Positions 48,053-61,476 of a stretch of DNA of 64,000 bases are shown here, in pieces. The notes beneath the pieces were generated by a model. The model saw only the letters and a list, made by a program, of their open reading frames with translations, did no database searches and had not been told where the DNA came from. Source of the stretch: Lotus japonicus (lineage: Eukaryota > Streptophyta > Magnoliopsida > Fabales > Fabaceae); contig NC_080045.1 in the NCBI RefSeq assembly GCF_012489685.1, positions 9,387,648 to 9,451,647 on the forward strand. Direction: 5' to 3'. Positions within the stretch are counted from its first letter, which is position 1. Each line of letters opens with the position of its first letter. The translations under genes were made by a program, and so were the position numbers.

Positions 48053-50249
48053 TTTTTTTTTTTGAACTTAGGAAGTACTATATTTAAAGAAATTATGAAG
48101 GAATTAAAAAAAAAAAACTCTACAATTTTATTTTGATTTTTGACACATCATAAAATTAAAAAATTGAAACTTGCATATTAATGGATGCCATTGCTATCTT
48201 ATCTTAAGACTGTGGACTCCAATGCCCCGACATCCAGCGCGTATAATAATTAGAGCTTGTCTCAAGCTTCATGATCACGCATCATTGTTTTAAGGAACCT
48301 TCGGCATGCGGCAATCATGGAATTTAGCCATTTCACGTGAATATTCATGAATAATTGTTGTCATCACTACTTCTAACCTCACCTTCGGTCTTTAACTCTT
48401 TTTTACATAAAAATCCAATAAACACTTAACACTATATTGTCTTCTTTTAAACGTACTAATAAATACTCTATTAAGTTTGTGTACCTTTTGCCCACAAATG
48501 ATAACTTAAGTGTTAAGAGTTATAGAATATGTGAATTGGCGGGGGAGATTCATGATCAAAGTCCGGAGGGTGCAATACTAAAAAATATACTTCTTGCACT
48601 CACCACCGTTTGTGCAATTTATTCTTAACCGGATTTAATGGTTAAATATGTTTTATAGGCAATTTACTTTTAATTAGTTCTCTCAAAATAACAAAAAATT
48701 AAGAAAAGTAGTTACCAACAATAAATTTATGAAATGATTAATCCTCCGTCTCTATTTATAAGTTAAAATATGAGAATTTTTTCCTCAAAATATAAGTCAC
48801 TTTATAATACCAATGAAATATTTACGTTTTTTTTTTTAAACTTACCCTCATATTTAAATAAAAAAGATAGTGTGATTTTAAAAAATTCTTAAATTGGCGA
48901 GAAAATTAGGTAAGTAAAAGTTACTTATAATAGTTGGGGTGGGGGTATTGATTACTCATATTCTTGGGGAAATTGCGACAATTTTAATATTGTACCTTTG
49001 ATCAAATTAAAATTGGTGGTGGCGGCGGCCATAGGGGTGGCGGTGGTTGTGGGGGGTGGTGGTGGTGTGTGGTGGTGGGGGACGAGAGTAAGAGGAAAAA
49101 AGTAAGAAGAGAGGAGAGAAAATGTGAGGAGGGGGTGAGTTTTTTTTATATTTTTTTTATTAAGGATATTTAAGTAATTTTACACTTTTTTAGGGGTCTG
49201 AATAACTGTGGGGGTCTGAATAACAATTCTCAATTCATAAATGCACAACACATGTTATATGTTTATTAACTGTTCCCCTCGCTTGCTAAAAAATATCAAT
49301 ATCCAATCACAGAATTAGCTGGATATTACTAGGATTATTGGCATATAACATCAATTTAGTTAGTGAATTTACAACCATACAGGAATTGAATTCATTGAAT
49401 TGGACAAAATAGACAGTAAGGAGAATTCAAGAGCAAGCAAATGACCATCTTATCAAACATACAGGCTAACATGGTTCTGTTCCCTTGCCAGACGTAGAAA
49501 GTGAGTTTTATCCCAATCATCAAATCATATGAGTTGAACCTTATCGCAAATATTTAAAGGAATGATTATTTATGTACCAATTGTGTTCGTTTTTGTCAGT
49601 GGAAAACTATTGGTGTCTATACATCTATAGAAATATATTTAGGCACATAATCCATATGATTACTAACAATATTCCTCACAAAAATAATGTGCACATAGAT
49701 ACAAATATCATTGCACGGATTGATAGCAATACTTATTTTATCCTTTTTTTAACAATTTATATTTTATTGGTTGAAATTTAATGTGAGTTACTAAAAGTGA
49801 GATCTATATTTTGAATATACCCTTTGTGAATTTTTATGTTATTTTTCAAAACAGACATGACAGGAATTTTACAAATAAATAGATGAATGTTAGAAAAAGA
49901 CTGTCAAAATAAGTTTTGATATGAGGTAGATATAAAACTAATCTTTTGATGCTTTGAGATTAGTGTTGATATCATTTTTTCATAACATTACACACTAAGA
50001 AAATTTGATTTTTTGAGGTGCATATAATTGCTTTCGCAATTTCGAGTCGAGCAGAGTCACTACAAACGACAAAACTCCTCATATTAAGTACTTAACGTAG
50101 TTGCAGACTGCATCTACAAGAACTCAAACCTAAAACCATTGCACAACCATGTGTCAGTTAAACTACGTGCGCTTGGTGGTACTAAGAAAACTTGATAAGA
50201 TTTAATCAAATTTATTAAAAATTAATAAGTATTAAATAAAGTACGAAAA
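48053..50249. other. Spacer with MITE remnants and GGT-rich tract
   Basis: A Stowaway-like end (CCTCCGTCTCTATTTATAAG) lies at 48743-48762 and a GGTGGC-rich low-complexity tract at 49014-49082. 50100-50200 on the minus strand has tRNA-like A and B box resemblance (GCACGTAGTTTAACTG, GGTTTGAGTTC) that could be a SINE scrap. No supported gene. Confidence 0.4.
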
Positions 50250-50870
50250 ACACTTTTTTTTAAAGAAGGGCCTAAGATCGAAAAAATAAACTACACACGG
50301 GTAGGCCGAGGGAACGAAACACCCGAAGCATCATACATAAGTAAGTTGGAACAACTAGGCGGAGGACGCTCCAAAACATGATTTCTAAGCACTAGGTCAT
50401 GGACGCAAAGGAACTCCCAATTCAACTCCTTTCAAGCTCGAATATGATTAACAAGGTCACCATAGGAGTCGCTCGGGTCGCAGCTGTTATTGATGAGAAC
50501 GACTCCAACACTCTAATCACTCTCAACAATCACCTTAGTCCTTAGGGAAGCCTCTGCTCTGCCCACAAAACATTAGAAGTCCCCATGTTCCGGCAAAACC
50601 CAAACAACCATCGACCACTGAAATCCCTTTCAACTACCACAAGCCGCCATGCTCAAAGGCCCTCGCACCAAACCATCGGTATTGCACTTGGCCCATATAG
50701 GATGAGGAGACCATCCCACCTGAACCAACTGATAAGCTCTACAACAGGCAAAGAAGCGATATGACTAGTTGCACGACATTGAGAGTGCTCGGGACCATGT
50801 CATCAAGAGAAGGAGACCGAAGCTCGAGACCGCACCGGCTCCCACCATCCAAATAAACATTAATCTGAAA
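50250..50870 (-). pseudogene. Decayed L1 3' end: RNase H relic with A tail
   Basis: Translating the minus strand across several frameshifts gives WAKCNTDGLVRGPLSMAACG, then FSGRWLFGFCRNMGTSNVLW and NSCDPSDSYGDLVNHI, the layout of plant L1 C-terminal RNase H, followed by PRPTRV and a short A run near 50253-50260. Many stops and shifts; a much older insertion than the L1 at 42078. The limits are approximate. Confidence 0.6.
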
Positions 50871-51421
50871 AGCCAATAAAAGCACAGCTCAGCTTTTTTT
50901 TTTCCTTAAAAAATTACAGGTGTGTATAATTTTTTTATAAATATAACAAACACATACCTATTTAATTGAAAAGGCAAATGAAGTGCTTTAATGAGTATTG
51001 ATTAAACTTAAAAAAAGATAAATAATTGATGAAATTTCTTAATCACTGCCCAACTTATTTAGTTATTAATAGAATCCTAAGATACATTAATTTGCATAAA
51101 AAGGTTAAGAAAAAGAATAAAAAGCAAAAGGAAAAGCAAAACAAAGCAACCACACTGCAAAGATTCTTGTTTCTTCTTCTTTCTCCGAAAGCGAAGGGGA
51201 GGGAAAGCGTGCATTACATGTTATAATGAGAACCAGGAATCACTTTTAAACATAGAATTTCCCAAAGGGTCTTCCTTGGTTCCCAATATGCCCTTGGAAT
51301 TTCTCTGGATTTTCCGTTTTGCCCCATCACAACAACAAGCGCCATAACCAACCAACCAACCAACCGTGCCAGCTGCGGAAAACAGCCACCACCACCACCA
51401 CCACCACCGTCGTCATCACCA

Positions 51422-53978
51422 ATGCTGTGTAAACTGGTCCCGTTGCCGCGGAAGAAAAAACCCGGTTCGGTCCCGGTTTACCTCAACGTCTATGATCTCA
51501 CCCCGATTAATGGGTATGCGTATTGGTTAGGCCTCGGAGTTTATCATTCTGGTGTTCAAGGTATACCCTTTTTTTTTTTTCTTGCTTCCCCTTTTGAAAA
51601 AGATCAAATTTTGGGTGATTTGGTATTGCCAATTTCAGTGCCATATGAATAATATTTGATTAATTTGAATTATAATTTTTAATTGATTGATTCAGATCTT
51701 TGGTAGAAAAGCTGAATCCTTTTTCATCTGTAATATAAAATCTTCAAAAATTACAAAATGGGTTATGTTTAAACCCAAAAAGCTTCAGGCTTGTTGAATG
51801 ATAAGTGTGAAGCCATTTCTGATCTTATACCAAGCTGTTTTAAGCTTTTTTGTGGAGCTGTTGGTTATTGAATCAAAGGATTTTCTTTGCTTTGAATCTG
51901 TTGGGGGGTTAAGTTTCCTGGGTACTGACTTGAATTTTAGCTTAATTATTGTAATTCTAGTTGAGCTGGATTTTCAATTAGGAAAATTTTCACTGAATCC
52001 ACACCAATGTAGATGTAATGTCTAAGAGTTTGGTTTTCACTTTCTATGAATTCGGAGGGGGTAGCTCACATGGTTGAGTTAAGGGTAATTGCAGGTGAAG
52101 GGTCAGAGTTCGAAATTCGAATCCTGAGGAGGGATAATTTGTACTAATTTACTAACAACTATGAATTCATTATATTCACCATTTAAACATACCAATACCT
52201 TTTTCTTTTAATGTTTTTCTGAGTTTTGAATACTTAATATGGTTATGATAACTTCAGTTTTGTTTTGCAGTTCATGGGGTTGAGTATGGATTTGGAGCGC
52301 ATGAACGTAGCACGACTGGGATTTTTGAAGTGGAACCTGGACACTGTCCTGGATTCACCTTTAGAAAATCAGTTTACATTGGATCAACTGATCTCGGTGC
52401 GAAGGATGTCCGGGCACTCATGGAGAAGCTAGCTGCGGAATATCCTGGCAACACCTACCATCTTATACAAAAAAATTGCAACCACTTCTGCAATGATGTT
52501 TGCAACAAATTAACTGGAAAGTCAATCCCTCGATGGGTTAATCGACTTGCACGACTTGGTAAGTGATACATTAAAGTGTTTTGTGATTAGTTATTGTCTT
52601 TCATCCTGTTTGTATGAGATGGTTTTTCACTCTGGTATATATAAAGGTTCTAAAAATGATGTTTGGGTTGGTAGATGATTTCAATTGAATAGTTTTCTGA
52701 ATTAAAAGAACACAAAAATTGTTTACATTGTTTTAAATTGGGGTTGCCGTTGTGTCATAATCTTTGAAATTATGGGAAATTGCGGACACATGAGGTTGAC
52801 GCTGCCATTACAATCACGATACGGTTGTGGGGGGGGGGGGGGACCCTAAAAACCTTGATATTGCGAACCACAAGGAAGTCAAAGCGTGTTATGGCAAAAT
52901 GCTGTGACAGTGGCCATGGATGAACAATGCCAAAATGAATAATGGTTGCTGCAACCTTCAGAAGACCAGTTTTCTTCAATCCCCCCTCCCCACCCCCTCT
53001 CATTAGATCTGTTCTCAGGACTTCACTGGTGCTATTTTTCTTACCTGTGTTTGCTTCCTGCTCCACCAAATCAAATGATATTGTCTTTTTGGGTTTGTGC
53101 TGCTGCTTTGCTAACAGAATTCTTTATGCCTTGTGGAGACTACATCTCCGACCCTCAATTGAGGAAATGGCAGTATCAGGATGAGTTAAGTATTGAGTTT
53201 GCTGTTATTGAAAACTTTTGTCAGGGAAGGGGTGATCTTAGGCGATTGGAGGTGAGCTTATTGGTGGGTCTTAGCAATATATGGTTTCAGGCTGTGGTGG
53301 TATATCATGGAGCATGTAATGTGAAATTTAACATGAGGGATCTTCCTTTTTTTGGGTTCTTGTAATGTTGAATTTAACATTCCAAGGCAATGCTAACTGA
53401 CTTTAAGGGGGTACCCGATCATACACTAAAATGTTTGTGTTTTATTGTTTTTAGACTTGATGTTCTGAGAACAATTATTAAAACGTCTAGCAAGAAAACA
53501 ACTAACCAGACAGGTTAATTTTGTTCTATACACAAAAGAATAGCTTTTCAAAACAATAGTCAAACAAGCCCTAAATCTCTGTCCGTCTCTGTTATGATAC
53601 AGTTTTTCCCTTTTAATATGTTCTTGTTATGTCATGTTTCACATGCAAAAAAATTATGTTCCTGTGCTGATTCTTGTGAGAAGGATAAACGAAAAACAAC
53701 TAAGAAGCATGTCATGACTTCTAATGGTATGTTCTGCTTCTCAATGTGAAGGTTTTCTCTGCAACTGTGTTCTTCCGCCCAGCCTGAACGAAAAGAAGGT
53801 TGGACCAGCGGCATTGACCAACAGGATTCCGGAAGAAGGAAAGAATAAGATGAGAAGCCAGTCCACAAGGCATGAGGCTTCCTCCAATCCTCCATTGTCA
53901 GCTAGCCGAAGACGTTGTCTTTCTCCACCTTCATCTGTAATTAATGGTTCTGCATCCTCAACCTTAACAGTAAAGTAG
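51422..53978 (+). CDS. PPPDE-family (DeSI-like) thiol peptidase, three exons
   Basis: Exons are 51422-51560, 52271-52558 and 53752-53978 with GT-AG junctions, both introns in phase 1; 654 nt, 217 aa. The PPPDE fold covers about residues 16-142: VYLNVYDLTPINGYAYWLG, the catalytic His in GVYHSGVQVHG (His42), and the catalytic Cys in LIQKNCNHFCND (Cys116). The C-terminal exon is Ser/Pro/Arg-rich and probably disordered. Animal members are deSUMOylating or palmitoyl-removing enzymes; plant DeSI-like members act in SUMO removal, some at membranes. The leader (51350-51420) is CCA-rich; an Arg/Lys-rich N-terminus precedes the domain. Intron 1 carries a SINE and intron 2 a run of 14 G (52829-52842). 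Confidence 0.92.
52056..52199 (+). mobile_element. tRNA-derived SINE in intron 1 of the PPPDE gene
   Basis: GGGGGTAGCTCACATGGTTG supplies an A box (TAGCTCACATGG), and AGAGTTCGAAATTCGAATCC at 52105-52124 supplies a B box, partly duplicated. An AT-rich body and T-rich tail follow. Spacing and order match an RNA polymerase III promoter. The right end is approximate. Confidence 0.55.
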
Positions 53979-56900
53979 AGCATTTAAAAGAAGCCAGTTT
54001 CTGAAATATAGGCTGTTAGAATTATATAATGTAAGAACATCAGATGAGAAGGGGAAAAAAAAACTTTCTCATCTGCTCCATTTTTCTGTTTAGCTGTATA
54101 TCTTTAAATATGTGGCAATGGCTAAAATGGAATGGTTGCTTTATCTCTTCTTTTTAGTGTGTGTTTGGGTTAAAGTTTGCGACAGAGTCTATGTAACATG
54201 AGGTTAGGAAACTGAGTTTGGTCAAAAGTGGTTTATTGTAACTTGATTTATGTTTGGATATTTTTTATTCTAAATTAGGTTTACAAAATGAACCTCGTCT
54301 GGATGATATAAGTTAATAGTATTTTTATGTGAGTAAATGCTAAAAATTGACAACTTTCAAGCCGGACATAGGTTGGATTGAAATTGATTTTTTTTTGTTA
54401 CAAGAGGAAAGCTGATTGGAAATGGATTTAACCTAGTTTAAGGCCAATATTCCATTCAACGGAATGTCAAAATTAAACCCCCAAACATTGTTGGAGCACA
54501 ATGTTAAATTTGACTAAACAAAGGTTTATTGTGTGCTTTCTTCATTGAGCGGAAGGGTTTCTTTGTTTATAGATTTGGTTTTTGGTCAAAGTTTATAGAC
54601 TTTTATATTAGCTACTGATGTAGCATAGAGTAATGTATATAAGTTAAATTAAGTACAAACTAGAGTAGCATAGTAGCAATACAAGGTCTTTTATAAGGCA
54701 TAGTAGCAATACAAGGTCCTTTTATAAGGCATAGTAGCAATAAAAGGTCTTTTATAAGGCATAGTAGCAATACAAGGTCCTAAATAAGTCCAAACTAGAG
54801 TCCAAATTTCTTAACCTTGTGCTTGAGAGTTGAGATATTGAATGCATGTTTGATTTATGTTGAACTCAACTCTAATTTAGACAGCCAGAATCTTTGTTCT
54901 CCAATGATGTATTGGGCCATGGGATGTGTATTTTACCGTGTACATGTATGTATTAAATAAGTATATATGAGGTTTTTTAAATGTTTGCAAAGAGATAGAT
55001 GTACACAAAATATTATGATAGAATATGAAAATTTTCACATGAGAAGATCATAATATGATGTTATCATATTTCATGATGAATTAATAGAGTAGCTGATTGG
55101 TTAGCTTGTTTGCATGTATTAGATCATCCTCCACGGGGTTGTTGAATGACTTTCATTCACGTGGTCTACCTTTTTAGGACTTTTGGCTCTCTTTTAATAA
55201 TTTTTTTTAATGTGTTTTGACAAGAGGACACATTATATATTTGCTCCTATAAAATAGAATTTCTGGATCCGTGACTGACTAAATAGAAAAAGAGTCCGTA
55301 ACCTCAGAACTATCCCTCGTGATCAACCTATGAGTTTATGACACTCTTGGCTCTCCCACCTGGTACAGAGAAGCTGAGTAACAACAAAAAGAGGAAACAT
55401 GATAATATTAAAATCGGTTTCTTCTTATTCCCTACCCTCCATTAAAATATATCTCCTATCCTCCACTCATTTGAACCAACACACACCTAAAAGTGACTTG
55501 GCAAAAACATGTTGAATTTGACATTTGGTGGAAAACACACTATCTACAAACTTCCAACAGCGAAATTGTAAAATTCACAGCTAGTTGTAGTTCACAACTG
55601 AAATAGATGACAATAATTAACATGTTCTCCCAACCCCACTCTGTTTCTTGCTCCGTTGTATTTTAGCTTGTAGCAGTAGGGTAAAGGATAGCCGGCTAAA
55701 CCCTCTTGCTTGTTTCGAATACCCTGGACGTGAATGATGCTAAATGAATGTCGCGTACGTGAAAGCTTAACAACCACCAAAGCCAGAAATGTTGTTGTCT
55801 ACACATGTCACAAGCTGCTTCCATGTCTCTCTCATTCGTTCCTTTCTTATATATCAATTATCATGTTTAGTATTGTTCAAAAAATTATCATGTTTAATTA
55901 GTATGACATTTCAATCAACTTAAAACCTTATTTAGCTGCTAAAAAACTAATTTAAAATGTTTGGTAAACGAGCTTATTTTAGTAATTATAGCTTTCTTAA
56001 TAAGTTAGTTAAGATAGTTTTTAGTTTAAAGCTTAAACTTGTTGTATTTACTAGTATAAGCCCGATGCACAGGGAAAATATTTGATAGTATTTTTTTACG
56101 TAACTTAATTAATGTTTTCATTGCATGCATATAGCTATAAACTTTAAAGAACTTACAAATTAATTAATTTTTTTTATTGACAAGGGTTCGATTCCCACTC
56201 AACCTTTTTTGAGTAATATTTCAAAAAGGTACCATTTTTTACAAAATAATATGTATTTTAAACAATGTTTGGTGGGTTCAACTCTCTCCTCAAGCTAGGT
56301 TTTTTTTGAGATATACTTTCATATATAGGTGTAGAAATTTTAAAATTTATTTTCTCTACTATCTTTTAAATTTTGTTGAGACTTAATGTACATTATTATT
56401 TTACTTACTAAATTTTATACTACAACTAGTGCAAGAATTAAAACAATTACAATGATATCTTTTTTCTTCACATAGAAAAATGAGTTTTGGAAAACTAATA
56501 GTCTTAGAAAAAAAAATTGTTACAAGACGAAAACTAATTATAGTCTTAAAACATAATATCAATATATAAATTTATCTCAAAAAACTAATAATCAAGAGTG
56601 AAAGAATAATTTCTTTTTTGGAATAGAAACACTTTTGAGAATGATAAATTTAAAAAAAAAACTGATGTAAAAAATAACTTGAGAATACAAATTTTGAAAA
56701 AAAATGAAAAAGTAAATTTCCAACATTATTTTGTTTAATTTAATTTTCAATTATATATGTGGAAATAAAAAATAACGTGATTGGTCACGTTGTCGTTTGC
56801 TATCCACTCAGTACCCTCTTCAGAGTTTCGGCCTTAGGCGAGAACTAAAATAAAAAAGTCTCCAATCATGAGGTCAGAGATCAAACTATTTTTTGAGGAG

Positions 56901-59559
56901 GGACTAAAATCAAATGACCTTACAGACTCAGAAACTAATTTGATTATTAATCGTTAAAAAAAATGTTGAGTAGACACTCAATAAGTAAAGATATGAAGTG
57001 AGAAAAGGAAGAGATAAGTAATGAATATGGTATATATGATGTGAAAATAAAATAGAGATAAGAAGAAAAATTGGATATTGGGTACTATTTCAGCGTTGTT
57101 GATGGCAAAATTCGCTTTATAAATAGATTCTAGTTTAAGATGTTTAAAGCATTCTTAGATAAAATGCATTGATAGACTACTGGTAATGATTTATGCACAA
57201 ATTACTTTCCCTTCCATTTTATCTCCACACATTTGTTTCTTATCTCTATCTGCAATTCATATCACATCACATTTATAGTGTGAGGTGTACAAGTGTGAAT
57301 AAAATATTTTTGATAGATACACCGTTTAGGGATGTGCCTACATGCGATGCCAGAAAATTGAACACAAGCAAATCTTAAGTGGCTAACTTGGCTTGCTCGT
57401 GGATCCCAGTCTAAAAAGACATAAGTATTAAAACATCTAATCATAATTGAGTATGTAAAACATCTAATCATAATTGATGTGTTTCAGTAAAATGGCATTG
57501 CACTTAGCTCAAACCTTCTTTTAGGTTCAGACATTTTCTAATCATTGACATATTGTTCTTAATCTAGAATAATGCACGCATAGCCAATCTCCCAACTAAT
57601 TTTTAAAAGTGTGCTTACTTATAATGCAAACTTCTTAGGGATCCTTCAACATGCAATAAATTACTTTCTAACATAAGCAAATAATAAGCGGTTGGTATTT
57701 TAAGACATCAATAAAGCTTAGGTAGTATCATTTTATAAAGAGTAAGTTATTAAAACAGCAACAATCCATCATAGGTCAAAGAGTTATTTAGACATAATGC
57801 ACTTCAAGCGTGCTTTCAGTAGTGAAAAATTTAACCTAAACAAATCCATCAACAAGAAAGCTCAAGTAGAATCAATGTGTAAATGCTTTCAAGAGATCGA
57901 TACTTGTCCTTCAAATGCAATGCTTTCTTTACCAGCACGATATCTTAAAGAGCTGGTTAACAATACCTTATAATGTCCAGCCAATGAAACAACCCACTAA
58001 CAAGCTTAGGAGGAAACAGAGATTGATACAGCAACACTCCAAAATGCATAGCAGGAGGATGAAAATCTGACTTTAAAAGGACATCAAACCCGCCAACCAA
58101 GGCACCACCACCTTCCCCCACAAGTACTATTCCAACGAAAGGAACTCAGAAGCCACCCTCAGCCAAGGAACTCAGCCACCATACGTACTGCTAAGGAAAC
58201 ACCTCCATTGCTACTCTTCTCAACCCAGATTTGCAATGATCTGGGTTTGGAGCTCCCTATCCGACCATCTGAACACCAAACAAAGTTCTTTCCCTAAAGA
58301 ACAAACATATTCAGCTCAGCTCTTTCTTCGATGATGTCTTTGTCAATGTTCTCCTCCTCTCCCGCAAAGTCTTCCGACTACGAACCATACTACCTGCAAT
58401 ATCAAATTGGTTAATGTGTTCAAAATTTTCATCTACCGGTGTCGTAATTCTAATAATCAACTTCTCACATCATAAACTATGGAAGACTATCTCTTACTAA
58501 CAATGTTAAATAAGGTGCCCTCAAACTATACATTACATATACATAAAAACATATACATCTTTGGCTTACCTAAAAAAAAACATATACATAAAAACAATAT
58601 GGCCTAAAATAGTAAAATCATAAAAAGAGACGGGAAAAAAACATTCAAGGGACATAAACATCCAAATGAGGAAATCAAAGGAAACACAAGGGCATAGAGC
58701 CAAAATGTGCTTATCAATTGTTTCAATGATCAGAGTTCAAATATAAGTTTAATTTTCCAAAGAAGTTCATAGTCTTCTTACATATGATTCATTTTCAAAT
58801 AATGGCTTTCTATTTGCAACAAATGAGCTACTGAATAATTTTTTAGAAAATTTGATACAAAACAGTGAGATCATTATGAAGTAAATACCCACTGACTTTA
58901 TATTGAGGTAGACTTTGAATGAATTGATTTCTCCTCATCCATGGAGTTCATGGACTAATCTCAATATTGCAAGTTAACGAACTCGAAAAAATAGTAGACC
59001 TTGCGCCTACAAACATAAGATACAAAACAAGTTAGTGGTAAATGAGAAATAAAAGCTAAAACACATTATTTGGATGTAAATGTCATATCCACTTAATGCC
59101 TCAATTTCAACATAAGTTTTTGTTTGAAATTCTAAAGTACCTGAAGATTAAGACCCAAACCCAAGTACAATAGTTTTTCTTTCCATTGGTGAAGAATAAA
59201 GAACCGAATCATATGTTCATACATTATTCTTAAATCTTTAATTATAAATGTAATAAAGATAAAAAATACATAAATATAAAAATGGATTTATATGCAAATC
59301 CTTACCCAAATGTTATGAACTTTATAAACTTTCGTGGAGAACCCCATAGGACCGATTCTCAAATTGAAGAGATCTGAACCTATGGCGCCAAGTTGTAAAT
59401 ATGATGAAAAAGTGGGCATCCATATAACTATCTTCGCTGAGCGAAATACTTAAAGTTGTCACGGAATATTAAAGGCTATATAGTGCAGACCCTTCATTGG
59501 TGAAATTTGTCATCTGTTGGTAAAATAAGTTATCTGAATTTTTTTTGGTAAGCCAATAT
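53979..59559. other. Spacer right of the PPPDE gene
   Basis: Includes the likely 3' UTR of the PPPDE gene (to about 54130) and a 30-bp tandem array at 54668. A moderately GC-rich stretch at 57990-58400 has a possible minus-strand terminal exon (after TTGATATTGCAG) encoding VRSRKTLRERRRTLTKTSS, but no upstream exons or family could be found. Otherwise AT-rich and unrecognised. Confidence 0.4.
54668..54782. repeat. 30-bp tandem array, about 4 copies
   Basis: Copies at 54668, 54698, 54729 and 54759 start GCATAGTAGCAATACAAGG; the last is partial. The units are contiguous with no spacers, so this is a minisatellite and not CRISPR. Confidence 0.9.
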
Positions 59560-60821
59560 TGATTTTTTTTTGGAAACAAAAACTTTATTGATAAAGAAAG
59601 GGGACCTAGAGCATAAAGGTAGCTCAAGGAACCAAGAACAAACAAAGAACCAAGGGTCCACAAGAGGGGATCACAAGGCCAAATAAAAAGAAAGTACACA
59701 GATACAAAGCAAAAGAGAAATCCATAGAGCATAAAGAAACAATACAGAGGACGAGACATTCAAGAGAACCCAGCACAAAACCAAAACACCAAACCTGTAG
59801 GGAGCCAGCAAGATCAGCCCCAATAAACCAAACCACGTGGAAAACAACAGCAAGAAGGCATGGCACGTAGCACATGATAATGGCCACAGCAAGATGAGAT
59901 AATAAAGAACCAGTGCAGAGTACCAGAAACATTAGCAAAGAAGCAGCAGGGAACATGCAGGGAAGCAAAAAGTCTAAGAGTAAAGGAGAATCAAATCAGC
60001 TTCTCCCATAGAGGCTCCGAACGGTCACACCCTGACTTCGCAAGTTCATCAGCCTCACCATTTGCTTCACGAAGTGTATGAACCACACCCACACACGCTA
60101 CTTCCTTCATAATCCAATCAATGGCGTTCAGATCATTGAGAAGTGCCAAAGGTCTGTTGGACTTGAGACGAACCCAACCCACAGCAAGTGAAGAATCACT
60201 TTCAACCAAGACCTGAGAGAAGCCAAATTCTTTGGAGAACTTCAGCGCTAGCAGAATAGCTTTAACTTCAGCCTGATAAGCACATAGAACCCCCAATGAT
60301 TTAGAGAACCTGCCCAAGACAGCACTCTCCGCATTCCTTAGAATGCCACCAGCCCCACTAATGCCGGGGGAGCCTCTAGCAGATCCATCAACATTAAATT
60401 TGAGGATATTTGCCTCCGGAGGGCACCAGACACAATTTCTCACCATCTGCATCTTCCCCACAGTTTTAATGTTTTCAAAATTTTGATAGAAATCAGTAGT
60501 AGAGTAGGGACATCCTTTCCACCATGCTTTCGTCCACCACATAACCCTCATCAAGTGCAAGTCCCACACATTCTCATAAATAAACTCCTTTTGATTGAAA
60601 ACCAAATCATTCCGAGCTAGCCAAATTGACCATACCACTGCACATGGCACTAGCTCCCATAACACTCGATCAGATTTTGCACGGAGCGAGGGCCATTCCT
60701 TGAGTAAATCACCAACAGAACCTGGAACGCACCATTGAACCCCATCTCTAGCCAAAATGGAATTCCAGAATCTCCAGGATTTATCACACCATAACATCAG
60801 ATGCTGGACAGATTCAATAGC
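59560..60821 (-). pseudogene. L1 LINE ORF2 C-terminus (RNase H) and 3' UTR, interrupted by a copia element
   Basis: The coding part (60821-59991) is open right up to the copia LTR, with AIESVQHLMLWCDKSWRFW, a linker, and an RNase H domain: FNVDGSARGSPGISGAGGIL (catalytic Asp), Glu in AYQAEVKAI, ESDSSLAVGW and HTLREANGEADELA. The 3' UTR has AATAAAG near 59585 and an A-rich end at about 59560-59580. Since the frame does not end at the copia boundary, the 5' part of this LINE should lie beyond the copia element, outside the window. Confidence 0.85.
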
Positions 60822-60965
60822 TGTATATTGATAGAATAGGATAATAGGAATAATGTATTTATTCTATTTCCTGTAATTAGGTTTAGTCATTATTATTTAG
60901 TCAACTGTATTTTGTATAAATACCCTGTCTATTATCAATAATAAGCACGGAATTGATTCCTTACA
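60822..60965 (+). repeat. 5' LTR of the copia element
   Basis: A short LTR with TGT...ACA ends and a TGTATAAATACC TATA-type promoter at about 60913-60924. Confidence 0.82.
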
Positions 60966-61476
60966 TGGTATCATTGAGCAGGTTCAAATCCACTTTTCTG
61001 ACCTAATTTTTTTTTTTAATTTCCTTCTTCCTTCTACCTTACTGCTTCCGCCCCTTTCCTCCTAACCAGCCGCCGCCGCACCACTCCTTCCATTTGTGCT
61101 GCAGCCGCCGCTGCCTTCTCCAGCCGTCGCGCCCTCCGTCGCGCCGCCGTCCTGCACCACCGCGTGCCTCCTCACTGCCTCTGCCTGCAGCGCCGTCGTC
61201 CCTTGGAGAGCATCTTTACTCTCGCGTTTCTGTCCCTCTTCCTGAGCCAGTTCCATGCGCCGCCACTCTCTAAGGCCGCACCGCTCCTGGATCGCCGCCG
61301 CCGACAGCCGTCCTAGCCGTCGCGACCCTTGCCCGTCGCGCCCAAGACTGCCGCTTCGCTCGTTGCACGCTATCCTCTCCTACCCGACAGCATCAGATCC
61401 GGGTCAAACAAACCTGCCTGACTCGTTTTGCAAGCCCAAGCTTCAGCGAACCGGACCGGCCCAACCAGCAGGATCA

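Noticed and set aside
50100..50200. Minus-strand SINE or tRNA
   Set aside because: A and B box resemblance is weak and no tRNA cloverleaf can be drawn.
52770..53365. Extra exon or gene in PPPDE intron 2
   Set aside because: Joining exons 2 and 3 directly gives an intact frame of normal length; the intronic frames show no domain.
54668..54782. CRISPR-like array
   Set aside because: Copies are contiguous with no spacers, in a plant nuclear context.
56062..56085. CTAGTATAAGCCCGATGCACAG motif as a Helitron or LTR end
   Set aside because: The motif is frequent in plant repeats, but no partner end, hairpin plus CTRR, or target site could be found.
58315..58396. Terminal exon of an unknown minus-strand gene
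   Set aside because: A good acceptor-like TTGATATTGCAG is followed by a short basic frame, but no upstream exon, donor or family match was found.
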